A stretch of 41,581 bases of DNA, from positions 1 to 41,581 of the IMG/VR virus record IMGVR_UViG_3300042541_002216; one strand, written 5' to 3'. A model generated the notes under the pieces. The model was given only the letters and a program-made list of their open reading frames with translations. It searched no databases and was not told the origin of the DNA. Origin of the DNA: a virus. Of this stretch, positions 29,241-35,383 are shown one piece after another (position 1 is the first letter of the stretch; each line of letters begins with the position of its first letter). Position numbers and translations under genes: made by a program.

Positions 29241-29430
29241 AATCATTTTCTTTGCGTATAATTTTACCGTCTTTCTCGGTGATTGACATATAAGTATGTT
29301 TATCATACGTAGCAACATCAAAAACAACTGAACGATTTTGGTTTAACCATCGTTTGAAGATTAACTCACCTTTGTTGTTGAATAGGTATAATTCGTTACC
29401 TACTATTTTCTTTTGAAACGTTCCTTCCAT
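29239..29430 (-). CDS. Small beta-rich hypothetical protein
   Basis: The 63-residue protein alternates strand-like segments (GTFQKKIVGNELYLFNNKGELIFKRWLNQ, SVVFDVATYDKHTYMSITEK) and has no membrane helix. Its start overlaps the upstream membrane protein gene by 28 bases. Function unknown. Confidence 0.5.
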   Translation of the reverse strand: MEGTFQKKIVGNELYLFNNKGELIFKRWLNQNRSVVFDVATYDKHTYMSITEKDGKIIRKEND

Positions 29431-29648
29431 AATGAAACTATTGGTTTATAAATGTAAATTAAATTAACTACGATAACCATAAAGTTTAAAAAAACCAATG
29501 GTATTCTCCCATGATGTATTGAATATATTAGAAATAATACACAACCTACCGTATTTAATAGCCTTAATAATATAACATCTTTAACTATAAAAGATATCAG
29601 TATAATCACTGAGGCACAATATGCCATTATTTCCATGTATTCGTTCAT
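29403..29648 (-). CDS. Small multi-pass membrane protein
   Basis: The 81 residues have three hydrophobic stretches (about 5-23, 25-44 and 50-70) and a basic C-terminus KERFKRK. The pattern VLLRLLNTVGCVLFLIYSIHHGRIPLVFLN resembles the YgjV/MtN3-like two-helix repeat, a weak similarity. It probably sits in the inner membrane; function unknown. Confidence 0.6.
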   Translation of the reverse strand: MNEYMEIMAYCASVIILISFIVKDVILLRLLNTVGCVLFLIYSIHHGRIPLVFLNFMVIVVNLIYIYKPIVSLWKERFKRK

Positions 29649-29666
29649 ATCTTATTCATTTAATTA

Positions 29667-29900
29667 TTATTCATTTAATGAATAAGTAAATAATATTTCA
29701 CACGCATCACAATATGATGGAGGTGTGTCACCTATTGGTGTTGTTATGTATTTAACACCATTTAAATCTCTAATTTCAGTTACTTTGCAGTTATCAATGT
29801 CATTATAACAATCAACATAACACATTATAGCAAAACATCTATTACACAATGCAATTGGTACACCATTATTGAATTGTATTAGTGGGTTTGGTTTTTTCAT
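29667..29900 (-). CDS. Small cysteine-rich (zinc-ribbon-like) protein
   Basis: Read from MKKPNPLIQF, 77 residues with ALCNRCF, MCYVDCYNDIDNCK and YCDACEILF: two CxxC pairs that could bind zinc, plus three other cysteines. A longer reading overlaps the thioesterase further and is less likely. It overlaps the upstream gene by 35 bases. Possible adaptor or nucleic-acid-binding role; no known family. Confidence 0.5.
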   Translation of the reverse strand: MKKPNPLIQFNNGVPIALCNRCFAIMCYVDCYNDIDNCKVTEIRDLNGVKYITTPIGDTPPSYCDACEILFTYSLNE

Positions 29901-30339
29901 CAGCTTCAAGTTTTTCCTCAATACTAAGCAAACCCTTACCAAACTTTTTCACCCTATCATTATATCTTGTTTTAACTCTTTCAGATATTGGTAAAGAATT
30001 ACCCTCATCATCAATCCTAACAAATTTAATTTCAGTGCTCGTAGATGTTTCTTGTTCACCAGTATAAACGTTATGTTTTCTTAATTCCATATAAAGTGTT
30101 ACGGATGTATTACCAAAATTTAGCACTTTTGCATATACTTTGATAATATTACCAACCTTGATTGGTTTTTTGAATAACATTTCACTAATCGATATTGTTA
30201 CCATTCTAGGTGTGTCGCAAATCTGAGAAGCATAAGCCCCACCACATTCATCAATTAACGATACGAGGTGACCACCAAACATATTACTATGAACACCAAT
30301 ATCACTAGTTTTACAGATATAAGTTGAAACTAATTCCAT
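29866..30339 (-). CDS. Acyl-CoA thioesterase-like hotdog protein
   Basis: The 157 residues match YciA/BFIT-type hotdog thioesterases: NMFGGHLVSLIDECGGAYASQICD (about 18-41, with the GG and the acidic residue of the active site), MVTISISEMLFKKPIKVGNIIKVYAKV, and GNTSVTLYMELRKHN. These enzymes release free CoA and fatty acid from acyl-CoA in the cytosol. They are rare in phages. CoaE at the other end of the window would also raise CoA, hinting at CoA or membrane-lipid control. The last 30 residues are Lys/Glu/Thr-rich and overlap the next gene. Confidence 0.8.
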   Translation of the reverse strand: MELVSTYICKTSDIGVHSNMFGGHLVSLIDECGGAYASQICDTPRMVTISISEMLFKKPIKVGNIIKVYAKVLNFGNTSVTLYMELRKHNVYTGEQETSTSTEIKFVRIDDEGNSLPISERVKTRYNDRVKKFGKGLLSIEEKLEADEKTKPTNTIQ

Positions 30340-30362
30340 ATCACATTTTAATAATAAATATC

Positions 30363-30674
30363 CTAAGATTCTTTAGTGTTTGACTCTTCACTAACTATTT
30401 TTTCACTATCTTCGTTTTCAATAGCGTCAGTCGTGTTTAATAATAAATTTAATTGTTCAATTGATGCATTTACAAACCCTTCTTTTGAACCATACCCATT
30501 TTGTGAAGCAACATGAATCAATTCACATAAACCTTCACATATACATGCAATGTCAATAGCTATCATTTCTTTAGCCTCTTCTTCATTTTTTGGTACTTCG
30601 GAATCTTGTCCTTTCCCAATCAATACTGGTCTATCTCTATCAGTATCGATGTCAATAAAAATTGTGTTTTTCAT
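30363..30674 (-). CDS. Hypothetical acidic protein
   Basis: The 103-residue acidic protein begins MKNTIFIDIDTDRDRPVLIGKGQD, followed by a helical region (ACICEGLCELIHVASQNGYG) and an acidic tail (EDSEKIVSEESNTKES). Similar small proteins are frequent in phage genomes, but function is unknown. A complete promoter precedes it. Confidence 0.6.
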   Translation of the reverse strand: MKNTIFIDIDTDRDRPVLIGKGQDSEVPKNEEEAKEMIAIDIACICEGLCELIHVASQNGYGSKEGFVNASIEQLNLLLNTTDAIENEDSEKIVSEESNTKES

Positions 30675-30688
30675 ATATTTATTTTTTA

Positions 30689-30719
30689 CAAATATACTAC
30701 TAATTATCTAATGATGCAA
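30689..30719 (-). promoter_or_regulatory. Bacteroidota-type promoter
   Basis: TTG, 20 bases, TATATTTG on the minus strand, about 15 bases upstream of the 103-residue gene. Confidence 0.7.
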
Positions 30720-30776
30720 GTACTTACGTAAAAATAAAAGATTAGGTATATAAGAATACTAAAAACAATAAGAAAA

Positions 30777-30805
30777 AATAAAGGAGCCATTTAGACTCCT
30801 TTATT
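30777..30805 (-). terminator. Intrinsic terminator of the structured RNA
   Basis: AATAAAGGAG and CTCCTTTATT form a perfect 10-bp stem with a 9-base loop, followed on the minus strand by TTTTTTCTT. It closes the RNA that begins near 31062. Confidence 0.85.
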
Positions 30806-31062
30806 GATATGGTATCGCTTACCATCTCGTGACTGATATCATTACATCACTTTGTATTTCTACAGCGATTTTTTGAGCAGATATTCAGAATTTAACTGAA
30901 ATCTCAAGCTTGGAAAGCTAGTATAATAAACATTTATACGATATCTGCATATTTCGAAGAAAGACAGTCACGGCCACCTCTAGGTTCTTTCTTCTATTGT
31001 TAATCATGGCAAAATGTGGCTCGACCCGAATTAACACATATTTTATTTTCTTACTTTAAATT
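30777..31062 (-). ncRNA. Novel structured non-coding RNA, about 285 nt
   Basis: No coding frame fills this interval. Perfect complementary segments abound on the minus strand: an 8-bp long-range CGTGACTG/CAGTCACG (30965-30972 with 30828-30835); GAAGAAAGA/TCTTTCTTC (30986-30994 with 30956-30964), whose loop includes one arm of the former and so makes a pseudoknot-like arrangement; GCAGATAT/ATATCTGC (30941-30948 with 30877-30884) enclosing three small hairpins; ATGGTA/TACCAT; and TGTTAAT/ATTAACA (31030-31036 with 30998-31004) near the 5' end. A TATATTTG promoter lies upstream and a terminator closes it. I see no tmRNA, RNase P, 6S or group I intron signature. Confidence 0.8.
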
Positions 31063-31069
31063 TATATTA

Positions 31070-31100
31070 CAAATATACTACTTAATCTTAAATAATCAAG
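31070..31100 (-). promoter_or_regulatory. Promoter of the structured RNA
   Basis: CTTG, then a 19-base spacer after TTG, then TATATTTG. It is the first TAnnTTTG upstream of the RNA and lies past the stop of the UVR gene. Transcription would start near 31060-31064. Confidence 0.75.
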
Positions 31101-31111
31101 TATTTTTGTAA

Positions 31112-31498
31112 TTATTTTTTATTTCTTTTCTCATTAGCAATCAAATCACGTAATATTGCAGCTTTTTCAAAATTTTCATCTACCACAGCATCATATAATT
31201 GTTCTTCTAGTGGTTTCTCTTCAAATGGTGGTATATTCAATGTTGGTTCATCAGATACTATTATTTTAACTATATCACCATGTTTTGTGTGCCAAGTTCT
31301 TTTCTCAAAGAAGAATATCCCTTCATTATAGAATTCAATTTTATCTGGTTTACCTAATTTATCTATATGTTCTTCCAATTTAATTGGGTCTGTTAACATA
31401 TCTTCAATGTCTGTTTTAGGTTTTCTTTTTCTTTTTACGGGTTGTTTATTATTCTTATTAAAGAATTCACCATAAAGCTCATCAAATGTTTTACCCAT
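31112..31498 (-). CDS. UVR-motif protein
   Basis: Read from MGKTFDELYGEFF, 128 residues; a TTG start 39 bases upstream is possible but less likely. The N-terminal part is basic (KQPVKRKRKPKTD), the middle has FYNEGIFFFEKRTWHTKHGDIVKIIV, and the C-terminus has PLEEQLYDAVVDENFEKAAILRDLIANE, a UVR motif as in UvrB/UvrC and in McsA/ClpC-type adaptors. The motif serves protein-protein contact. The partner is unknown, although a UvrB-like or Clp-like host protein is likely. Confidence 0.65.
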   Translation of the reverse strand: MGKTFDELYGEFFNKNNKQPVKRKRKPKTDIEDMLTDPIKLEEHIDKLGKPDKIEFYNEGIFFFEKRTWHTKHGDIVKIIVSDEPTLNIPPFEEKPLEEQLYDAVVDENFEKAAILRDLIANEKRNKK

Positions 31499-31514
31499 AT
31501 TACTAATTTTATGT

Positions 31515-31610
31515 CTATAAATATCTTCTAAATGCAAATATACGCCTTTTCTTTAAATAATTCAAATCATGGTCATTGGTATAAGCTTCTCTCTCAAATG
31601 ATATGTTCAT
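31515..31610 (-). pseudogene. Displaced C-terminal fragment of the HExxH peptidase gene
   Basis: A 31-codon frame ending in TAG reads FEREAYTNDHDLNYLKKRR and ends FRRYL. It matches the last third of the peptidase at 32472-32789 (FEREAYANDHDLTYLKKRK...FLRY) at most residues, including the Glu expected as the third zinc ligand. The nucleotide sequences have diverged clearly. The HNH gene lies between the two. Either a homing event replaced the peptidase's 3' end and pushed the old end aside, or it is a short paralogue. Its own promoter means it could be translated. Confidence 0.6.
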
Positions 31611-31621
31611 AATTTATAATA

Positions 31622-31652
31622 CAAATATACTCTTTATTTTTTAATTTACAAA
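31622..31652 (-). promoter_or_regulatory. Promoter before the displaced fragment and UVR gene
   Basis: TTTG, 19 bases, TATATTTG on the minus strand, about 12 bases before the fragment's ATG. Confidence 0.7.
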
Positions 31653-31721
31653 CTTTTATCAAAAACAATTTATAAATACTGTTACTTTTTGTAAAAACAT
31701 TATATTTATAGTAAAAACGAT

Positions 31722-32483
31722 ATGAATATAACTAAAACTTGTACTAAGTGTAATATTGAAAAATCACTATCTGAATTTAATAACGGTAAGAGTTATAAAG
31801 ATGGAAAAACACCATCTTGTAAACTTTGTATAAAAGAATCGAAACGACTATATTATTTAAAAAATAAAACAAAAATTAAAACATCAGTTAAAAAATACAC
31901 TGAAGGTAATAAAGATAAAATAAAAATTATAAAAGCAGAATATTATAACAATAATAAACTTAAAATTAACGAAAAAAATAAAACCTATAGGGAAAAAAAT
32001 AAAGATAATATATATAAAAATAGAGCTATATGGTATCAAAACAATAAAGAAAAAGCAAAAGAACTATCAAAACAATGGTTAAACAATAATAAAGATAAAC
32101 AAAGAATGATTAAACAAAAATATGTAAAAAAAAGAAAAGAAATAGACCCATTATTTAAACTAACCGAAAACGTTAGGTGTATGATATCTAATTCTTTATC
32201 TAAGCAAAACTACACTAAAAAATCTAGAACATATGAAATACTTGGTTGTTCATTTGATGAATTTAAGTCTTATTTAGAATCTAAATTTGAATCATGGATG
32301 AATTGGGAAAACCGTGGTTTATATAACGGTACCAATAATTATGGTTGGGATATTGACCATATAATACCGTTATCAAGTGCTACTACAGAAGAAGAATTAC
32401 TTAAATTAAATCATTTCAGTAATCTTCAACCATTATGTAGTTATATTAATCGAGTAATTAAAAAAAATAACCTAATACCTTAA
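31722..32483 (+). CDS. HNH homing endonuclease
   Basis: The 253-residue plus-strand protein has an N-terminal zinc finger CTKCNIEKSLSEFNN...CKLC (about 6-37), a very Lys/Asn-rich helical linker with repeats of the KNKxK(I/E)K type (about 40-145), and a C-terminal HNH domain: WDIDHIIPLSSA (about 209-220) and NHFSNLQPLCSYINR (about 230-244). It is of the kind that phages carry as selfish genes. Its 3' end overlaps the end of the peptidase gene by 12 bases, and a second copy of that gene's tail lies on its other side. Confidence 0.88.
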   Translation: MNITKTCTKCNIEKSLSEFNNGKSYKDGKTPSCKLCIKESKRLYYLKNKTKIKTSVKKYTEGNKDKIKIIKAEYYNNNKLKINEKNKTYREKNKDNIYKNRAIWYQNNKEKAKELSKQWLNNNKDKQRMIKQKYVKKRKEIDPLFKLTENVRCMISNSLSKQNYTKKSRTYEILGCSFDEFKSYLESKFESWMNWENRGLYNGTNNYGWDIDHIIPLSSATTEEELLKLNHFSNLQPLCSYINRVIKKNNLIP

Positions 32484-32789
32484 AAAAGAAAAAAATTTTC
32501 TTTTTTTAAGATATGTTAAATCATGGTCATTTGCATATGCCTCACGCTCAAATTTATTATCCCAGTATCCTTTGGTGTATAACTCAATCAAATACCATAC
32601 ATAAAAAGGTATTATCAACATCTCAATTTGTTGTCTTAAATGAATCCTTTCATGGTTTATCAATTCATCATCGATTATTGTTTTAGATGATATGAATATA
32701 AATGGCCAGAACGCTAACCCTCTTATACCATCACTACCACCAAAAAACAACCCAAAGAATTTTAACGCTCTATCGCTTACTATTATCAT
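32472..32789 (-). CDS. Putative HExxH metallopeptidase
   Basis: The 105 residues hold NHERIHLRQQ (about 45-54), a zinc motif HExxH with Arg and Ile between, and FEREAYANDHD (about 80-90), whose first or second Glu could be the third ligand. A hydrophobic segment IEMLIIPFYVWYLIEL (about 55-70) suggests membrane association. The family resembles short Bacteroidota proteins of unknown function. Its C-terminus exists in a second, diverged copy at 31515-31610. Confidence 0.6.
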   Translation of the reverse strand: MIIVSDRALKFFGLFFGGSDGIRGLAFWPFIFISSKTIIDDELINHERIHLRQQIEMLIIPFYVWYLIELYTKGYWDNKFEREAYANDHDLTYLKKRKFFSFLRY

Positions 32790-32981
32790 TATGATTATTA
32801 TTTTATATTGATGAACATTTTATTCTTTCTCCATTTTAAAACCATCCACTTATGTTATACAAAATAAGTTTAAAAACAAACATCAAAAAAAGAATATTAA
32901 TTAATTTTAAGTTTAAGTTGGGGCTGAAAGTTTAACCCTCCAGACTACCACCACTTTGTTTTACTAAACAAAGAAAAATTG
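32790..32981. other. Non-coding stretch behind the tRNAs
   Basis: No reading frame of note was found in this interval. It holds a perfect 8-bp hairpin CTTTGTTT/AAACAAAG (32954-32961 with 32966-32973) just 3' of the second tRNA, and a weaker GGGTT/AGCCC helix around 32930. Neither has a T run on the right side to be a clear terminator for the tRNA unit. Confidence 0.5.
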
Positions 32982-33105
32982 CCGAGGAGATTGGACTCGA
33001 ACCAATAAATAACAGTTCCCAAACGTAGATTTATGCTGAACATAATCTTATACAGATTAACTTTTTTTTACATACTGCCGCCTTTACCAATTTGGCCACT
33101 CCCCG
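32982..33105 (-). tRNA. tRNA with a 50-base insertion in the anticodon loop, probably Pro(UGG)
   Basis: A complete cloverleaf is present: 7-bp acceptor CGGGGAG/CTCCTCG (one G-U), D-arm GCC...GGC with TTGGTAA, T-arm ATTGG-TTCGAGT-CCAAT, and anticodon stem GCAGT/ACTGT (33074-33078 with 33012-33016). The bases between the anticodon stem strands number 57 instead of 7. Nearest the 3' strand, TTTGGGA (33017-33023) is the normal loop of tRNA-Pro(UGG); C1-G72 and a 5-base variable loop fit Pro. Without the 50 extra bases the tRNA is 74 nt. ATGTAAA at the other end would give Tyr(GUA), but the short variable loop argues against it. No CCA is encoded; the discriminator is G, unusual for Pro. Confidence 0.65.
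33024..33073 (-). other. 50-base insertion inside the tRNA anticodon loop
   Basis: The inserted bases separate the 5' strand of the anticodon stem from the TTTGGGA loop. They begin with ATGT and eight A, and contain a hairpin GATTATG/CATAAATC with a TTCAG loop and a smaller TAATC/GATTA alternative. It is far too short for a group I intron and has no visible bulge-helix-bulge. The exact ends shift by one or two bases because of repeats at the borders. Confidence 0.55.
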
Positions 33106-33133
33106 AATTTCTAGTCTTTCCTAACGTCAACAG

Positions 33134-33207
33134 TGGGTCAGCATGGGCTCGAACCATGGACTTCAACATTATGAGTGTTGCACTCTAACCAACTGAGTTA
33201 CAGACCC
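33134..33207 (-). tRNA. tRNA-Met (CAT anticodon), elongator type
   Basis: The 74-nt cloverleaf has acceptor GGGTCTG/CTGACCC with one U-U mismatch at pair 6-67, D-arm ACTC-AGTTGGTTA-GAGT, anticodon arm CAACA-CTCATAA-TGTTG, and T-arm CATGG-TTCGAGC-CCATG. The anticodon is CAT. A normal G1-C72 pair rules out initiator tRNA; tRNA-Ile2 (CAU, lysidine) remains possible, but loop and stem fit elongator Met. The discriminator is A; CCA is not encoded. Confidence 0.88.
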
Positions 33208-33247
33208 TTAGTGCTTTCCAATATATCAATGAACTTTATTTATATCA

Positions 33248-33279
33248 CAAATATACTATTAATTTTTTAATCTTGCAAG
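33248..33279 (-). promoter_or_regulatory. Promoter of the tRNA unit
   Basis: CTTG with 20 bases to TATATTTG on the minus strand, about 40 bases upstream of tRNA-Met. Confidence 0.7.
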
Positions 33280-33327
33280 TACTTTTGTTTTTTTTTATTA
33301 TAATCTAAATATTTATCTAAAAAAGCC

Positions 33328-33654
33328 ATGGATAAAATATTTAAAAAATACCCAAAAAATTATTCTTCATTTAGAAGAAAATGGGCTAACCTTTATAGAC
33401 CCATGAAAAAACCTAATTTTTTACAACCAACTGTTATTATTATGTTTGTTTTATTTATATTAAGTTTCATTGGTTTTATGTTAGATGTGCCATACCACAC
33501 AACACCATTTATTGGTGGATTTTTATTTGTTCTTGTTTCGATATACTATTTCAGATTGTTCCCACTTACATGGGATGAGATGTATGAATACGAAAAAAAA
33601 TATTATAGAGAACTTTGGGGATTTCCAACAGATTGGAACCCTCAATCTAAATAA
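33328..33654 (+). CDS. Two-pass membrane protein
   Basis: The 108-residue plus-strand protein has a basic, aromatic N-terminus, two hydrophobic helices (about 37-53 and 61-80: VIIMFVLFILSFIGFML and IGGFLFVLVSIYYF), and an aromatic/acidic C-terminus (WDEMYEYEKKYYRELWGFPTDWNP). Its start lies next to the tRNA promoter in divergent orientation. The last 13 bases overlap the next minus-strand gene. No family was recognised. Confidence 0.6.
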   Translation: MDKIFKKYPKNYSSFRRKWANLYRPMKKPNFLQPTVIIMFVLFILSFIGFMLDVPYHTTPFIGGFLFVLVSIYYFRLFPLTWDEMYEYEKKYYRELWGFPTDWNPQSK

Positions 33655-33791
33655 ATACCATGCAATTGTATTGCGTATGCGTTTAGCATAGCACCTAATT
33701 CATAATAGTAATAAAACATTGGTTCACTAGGAGCATATTCACATGCTTTACCAATAAAATTTGCGATTGTTTGTAATATGTATCTTTTCAT
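33642..33791 (-). CDS. Small hypothetical protein, 49 residues
   Basis: A minus-strand frame MKRYILQTIANFIGKACEYAP... ends with TGA. It is helical and Tyr-rich (MFYYYYELGAML), without a clear membrane helix. A promoter with TTG-N20-TATATTAG lies five bases upstream, supporting its expression. It is convergent with the membrane protein gene. Confidence 0.55.
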   Translation of the reverse strand: MKRYILQTIANFIGKACEYAPSEPMFYYYYELGAMLNAYAIQLHGIYLD

Positions 33792-33795
33792 AATG

Positions 33796-33826
33796 CTAAT
33801 ATACGACTTTATTCTGAGTCTGTCAA
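33796..33826 (-). promoter_or_regulatory. Promoter variant (TATATTAG)
   Basis: TTG, 20 bases, TATATTAG on the minus strand: one base from the usual -7 element, with the spacing kept. Confidence 0.5.
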
Positions 33827-34015
33827 GTTTTTACCCAAATCTTCTCTTAAGTTTTTATTACCTTTGTTATACATTGGGTCAAAAGGGCAATGTCTACATG
33901 GTTTATCACCACTACCACAACACGTACCTCTACGTTTAAGGTATTGTTCAGTATAAATGATTTTACCATTCTCTAAGTAATAATCTTTACCTTCATCAAA
34001 TTTAAATTTTTCCAT
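33809..34015 (-). CDS. DUF5522-like cysteine protein
   Basis: The 68 residues match the small Bacteroidota family with YYLENGKIIYTEQYLKRRGTCCGSGDKPCRHCPFDP (about 12-47): a CCGSG and CRHCPF cluster of four cysteines and one His that may bind zinc or iron. DUF5522 is frequent in Bacteroidota hosts; function unknown. Confidence 0.7.
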   Translation of the reverse strand: MEKFKFDEGKDYYLENGKIIYTEQYLKRRGTCCGSGDKPCRHCPFDPMYNKGNKNLREDLGKNLTDSE

Positions 34016-34021
34016 TCTATT

Positions 34022-34507
34022 TTATCTTTTTATTTTTTTAAGTGCTGGCGAATCAAAATAATCAGCTATTTCATAACCTTTAGATGCCAATTCACTCTTC
34101 TTTTTATCTAGGAACTCAAAATAGATATTATCTTTTTGACCATCTTTACTTTGTCTATCAGAACCTTTTAAGTCAACATACTCTGGTTGTTTTTCACCTA
34201 AGAATTGCATCAACGCTTCACTAACTGTTGCTATTATTCTAAAGTAATGTCTGACATTGGTTTTTGTTTTACCTATGGTATCACCGTCAATGGAATAACC
34301 AAAACTATATTGATTTGGATGATTAGGTATTGCGTATATACCAATATGCACAAAATCCTCACCAAGTTCATCTTTAAAGAAAGTTTCGAACCCACCTTCA
34401 CCCATTGGATGGAAATGGAAACTACCTTGTCTAACATATGGATTTGTTAAATCACCTACTTCTGATATTAAAGTTTCCCTTAATAATTGTTTGATAAAAG
34501 TTTTCAT
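34022..34507 (-). CDS. Hypothetical protein
   Basis: The 161-residue protein begins MKTFIKQLLRETLISE, a short amphipathic N-terminal helix seen on many phage proteins, then a mixed alpha/beta body with SFHFHPMGEGGFETFFKDELGEDFVHIGIYAIP. No catalytic motif was recognised. Function unknown. Confidence 0.6.
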   Translation of the reverse strand: MKTFIKQLLRETLISEVGDLTNPYVRQGSFHFHPMGEGGFETFFKDELGEDFVHIGIYAIPNHPNQYSFGYSIDGDTIGKTKTNVRHYFRIIATVSEALMQFLGEKQPEYVDLKGSDRQSKDGQKDNIYFEFLDKKKSELASKGYEIADYFDSPALKKIKR

Positions 34508-34565
34508 ATTAATAAATATATTGATATTATTTACAAGTTAAGGTGTTATAACTATTATTGATATT

Positions 34566-34892
34566 ATGGGTATAGTTTATCTACTGCTGAGTGTTGATAT
34601 TATGGGTAATGAAGTATATAAAGTAGGTGTTACAAAAAACACCACTAGTAAACGTATATCACAACTTTCAACTGGTAATTCAGATAAAATTCAACTCCTT
34701 AAACAATATGAATCAGAAAACTATAAAAAAGTAGAAAAGATGATGCATGTTAAATACGCACCTTATAAGACTGAGGCCAACAATGAATGGTTTTCTTTGA
34801 AAGCTGAGTATGTATTATCATTCTTAGAGGATTGTAGGAAAGCTGACGAAAACATCAGCTTTCTAATTGAAAACAATCCATTTTATAAATGA
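34566..34892 (+). CDS. GIY-YIG-superfamily protein (T5orf172/MUG113-like)
   Basis: The 108-residue plus-strand protein begins GIVYLLLSVD...YKVGVTKNTTSKRISQLSTGNSDKIQLLKQYES (about 2-50) with the GIVYL strand, the YKVGVTK helix start and the R..QLSTGN signature. EKMMHVKYAPYKTEANNEWFSL follows. This is the T5orf172/MUG113 branch of GIY-YIG-type nucleases. Such small genes are often mobile in phages. It stops one base from the convergent MORN gene. Confidence 0.75.
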   Translation: MGIVYLLLSVDIMGNEVYKVGVTKNTTSKRISQLSTGNSDKIQLLKQYESENYKKVEKMMHVKYAPYKTEANNEWFSLKAEYVLSFLEDCRKADENISFLIENNPFYK

Positions 34893-35270
34893 TTAGTATT
34901 TTCTGATAGTTTCACAGATTAAGTGTTCTTCAGAATCCCAAATTCTGTAATCAATCAAACGACCTTTTTCGTCCCATTGTTTACCTTTACGTTTTTTACC
35001 GTTTACATATTCAACTTTAAATGTTATACGACCATTATCACCATACATACGCCATGTACCATCTTTTTTGCCGTTTTTATATTCCATTACGGAAACGACA
35101 GCACCTTTATCGTTATATGCAATCCAAACTGATTCTTTTTCGTTATCCTCATTTAAGAATCCTCTTTCCATGATGTTACCGCTACTATCCTTCACGATAA
35201 CTTCTGTTGTTTGTGCATTAAGTGTTAAACTTAATAACACACAAACTGCTAATGTAATTACTGTTTTCAT
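34893..35270 (-). CDS. Secreted MORN-variant repeat protein
   Basis: A signal peptide (MKTVITLAVCVLLSLTLNAQ, cleavage near Ala-Gln at 19-20, as in many Bacteroidota) precedes MORN_2-like repeats: ESVWIAYNDKGAVVSVMEYKNGKKDG, TWRMYGDNGRITFKVEYVNGKKRKG and KQWDEKGRLIDYRIWD. Such YwqK-like repeats are beta-hairpin scaffolds in exported Bacteroidota proteins of unknown role. In a phage it could alter the cell envelope. Confidence 0.75.
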   Translation of the reverse strand: MKTVITLAVCVLLSLTLNAQTTEVIVKDSSGNIMERGFLNEDNEKESVWIAYNDKGAVVSVMEYKNGKKDGTWRMYGDNGRITFKVEYVNGKKRKGKQWDEKGRLIDYRIWDSEEHLICETIRKY

Positions 35271-35383
35271 ATGTTACCTTTATATTAAATATATTGCTAT
35301 ATGTTAAATTTACGTTAAATTTTTCAAAAAAACAAGTTTTGCCTTAAAATTTAATATTGGAATTATAAAAACATTAAAAAACC

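Noticed and set aside
30777-31062. Structured RNA as tmRNA, RNase P RNA or group I intron
   Set aside because: No tRNA-like ends with a tag frame, no P4 consensus of RNase P, and no P7/G-site pattern or flanking exons were found.
31499-31537. TTG start for the UVR gene
   Set aside because: It overlaps the displaced peptidase tail and adds no recognisable sequence; ATG at 31498 is preferred.
32954-32973. Perfect hairpin behind the second tRNA as terminator
   Set aside because: On the minus strand the T run comes before the hairpin and not after it, so it does not have terminator form.
32982-33105. Second tRNA as a class II tRNA-Tyr with normal loop ATGTAAA
   Set aside because: The bases after ATGTAAA do not pair with the 5' stem strand, and the variable loop is only five bases; Tyr tRNAs need a long arm.
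24498-34530. T4-type late promoters (TATAAATA)
   Set aside because: The string and its relatives occur at several places, but in such AT-rich DNA it is expected by chance and the sites do not line up with gene starts.
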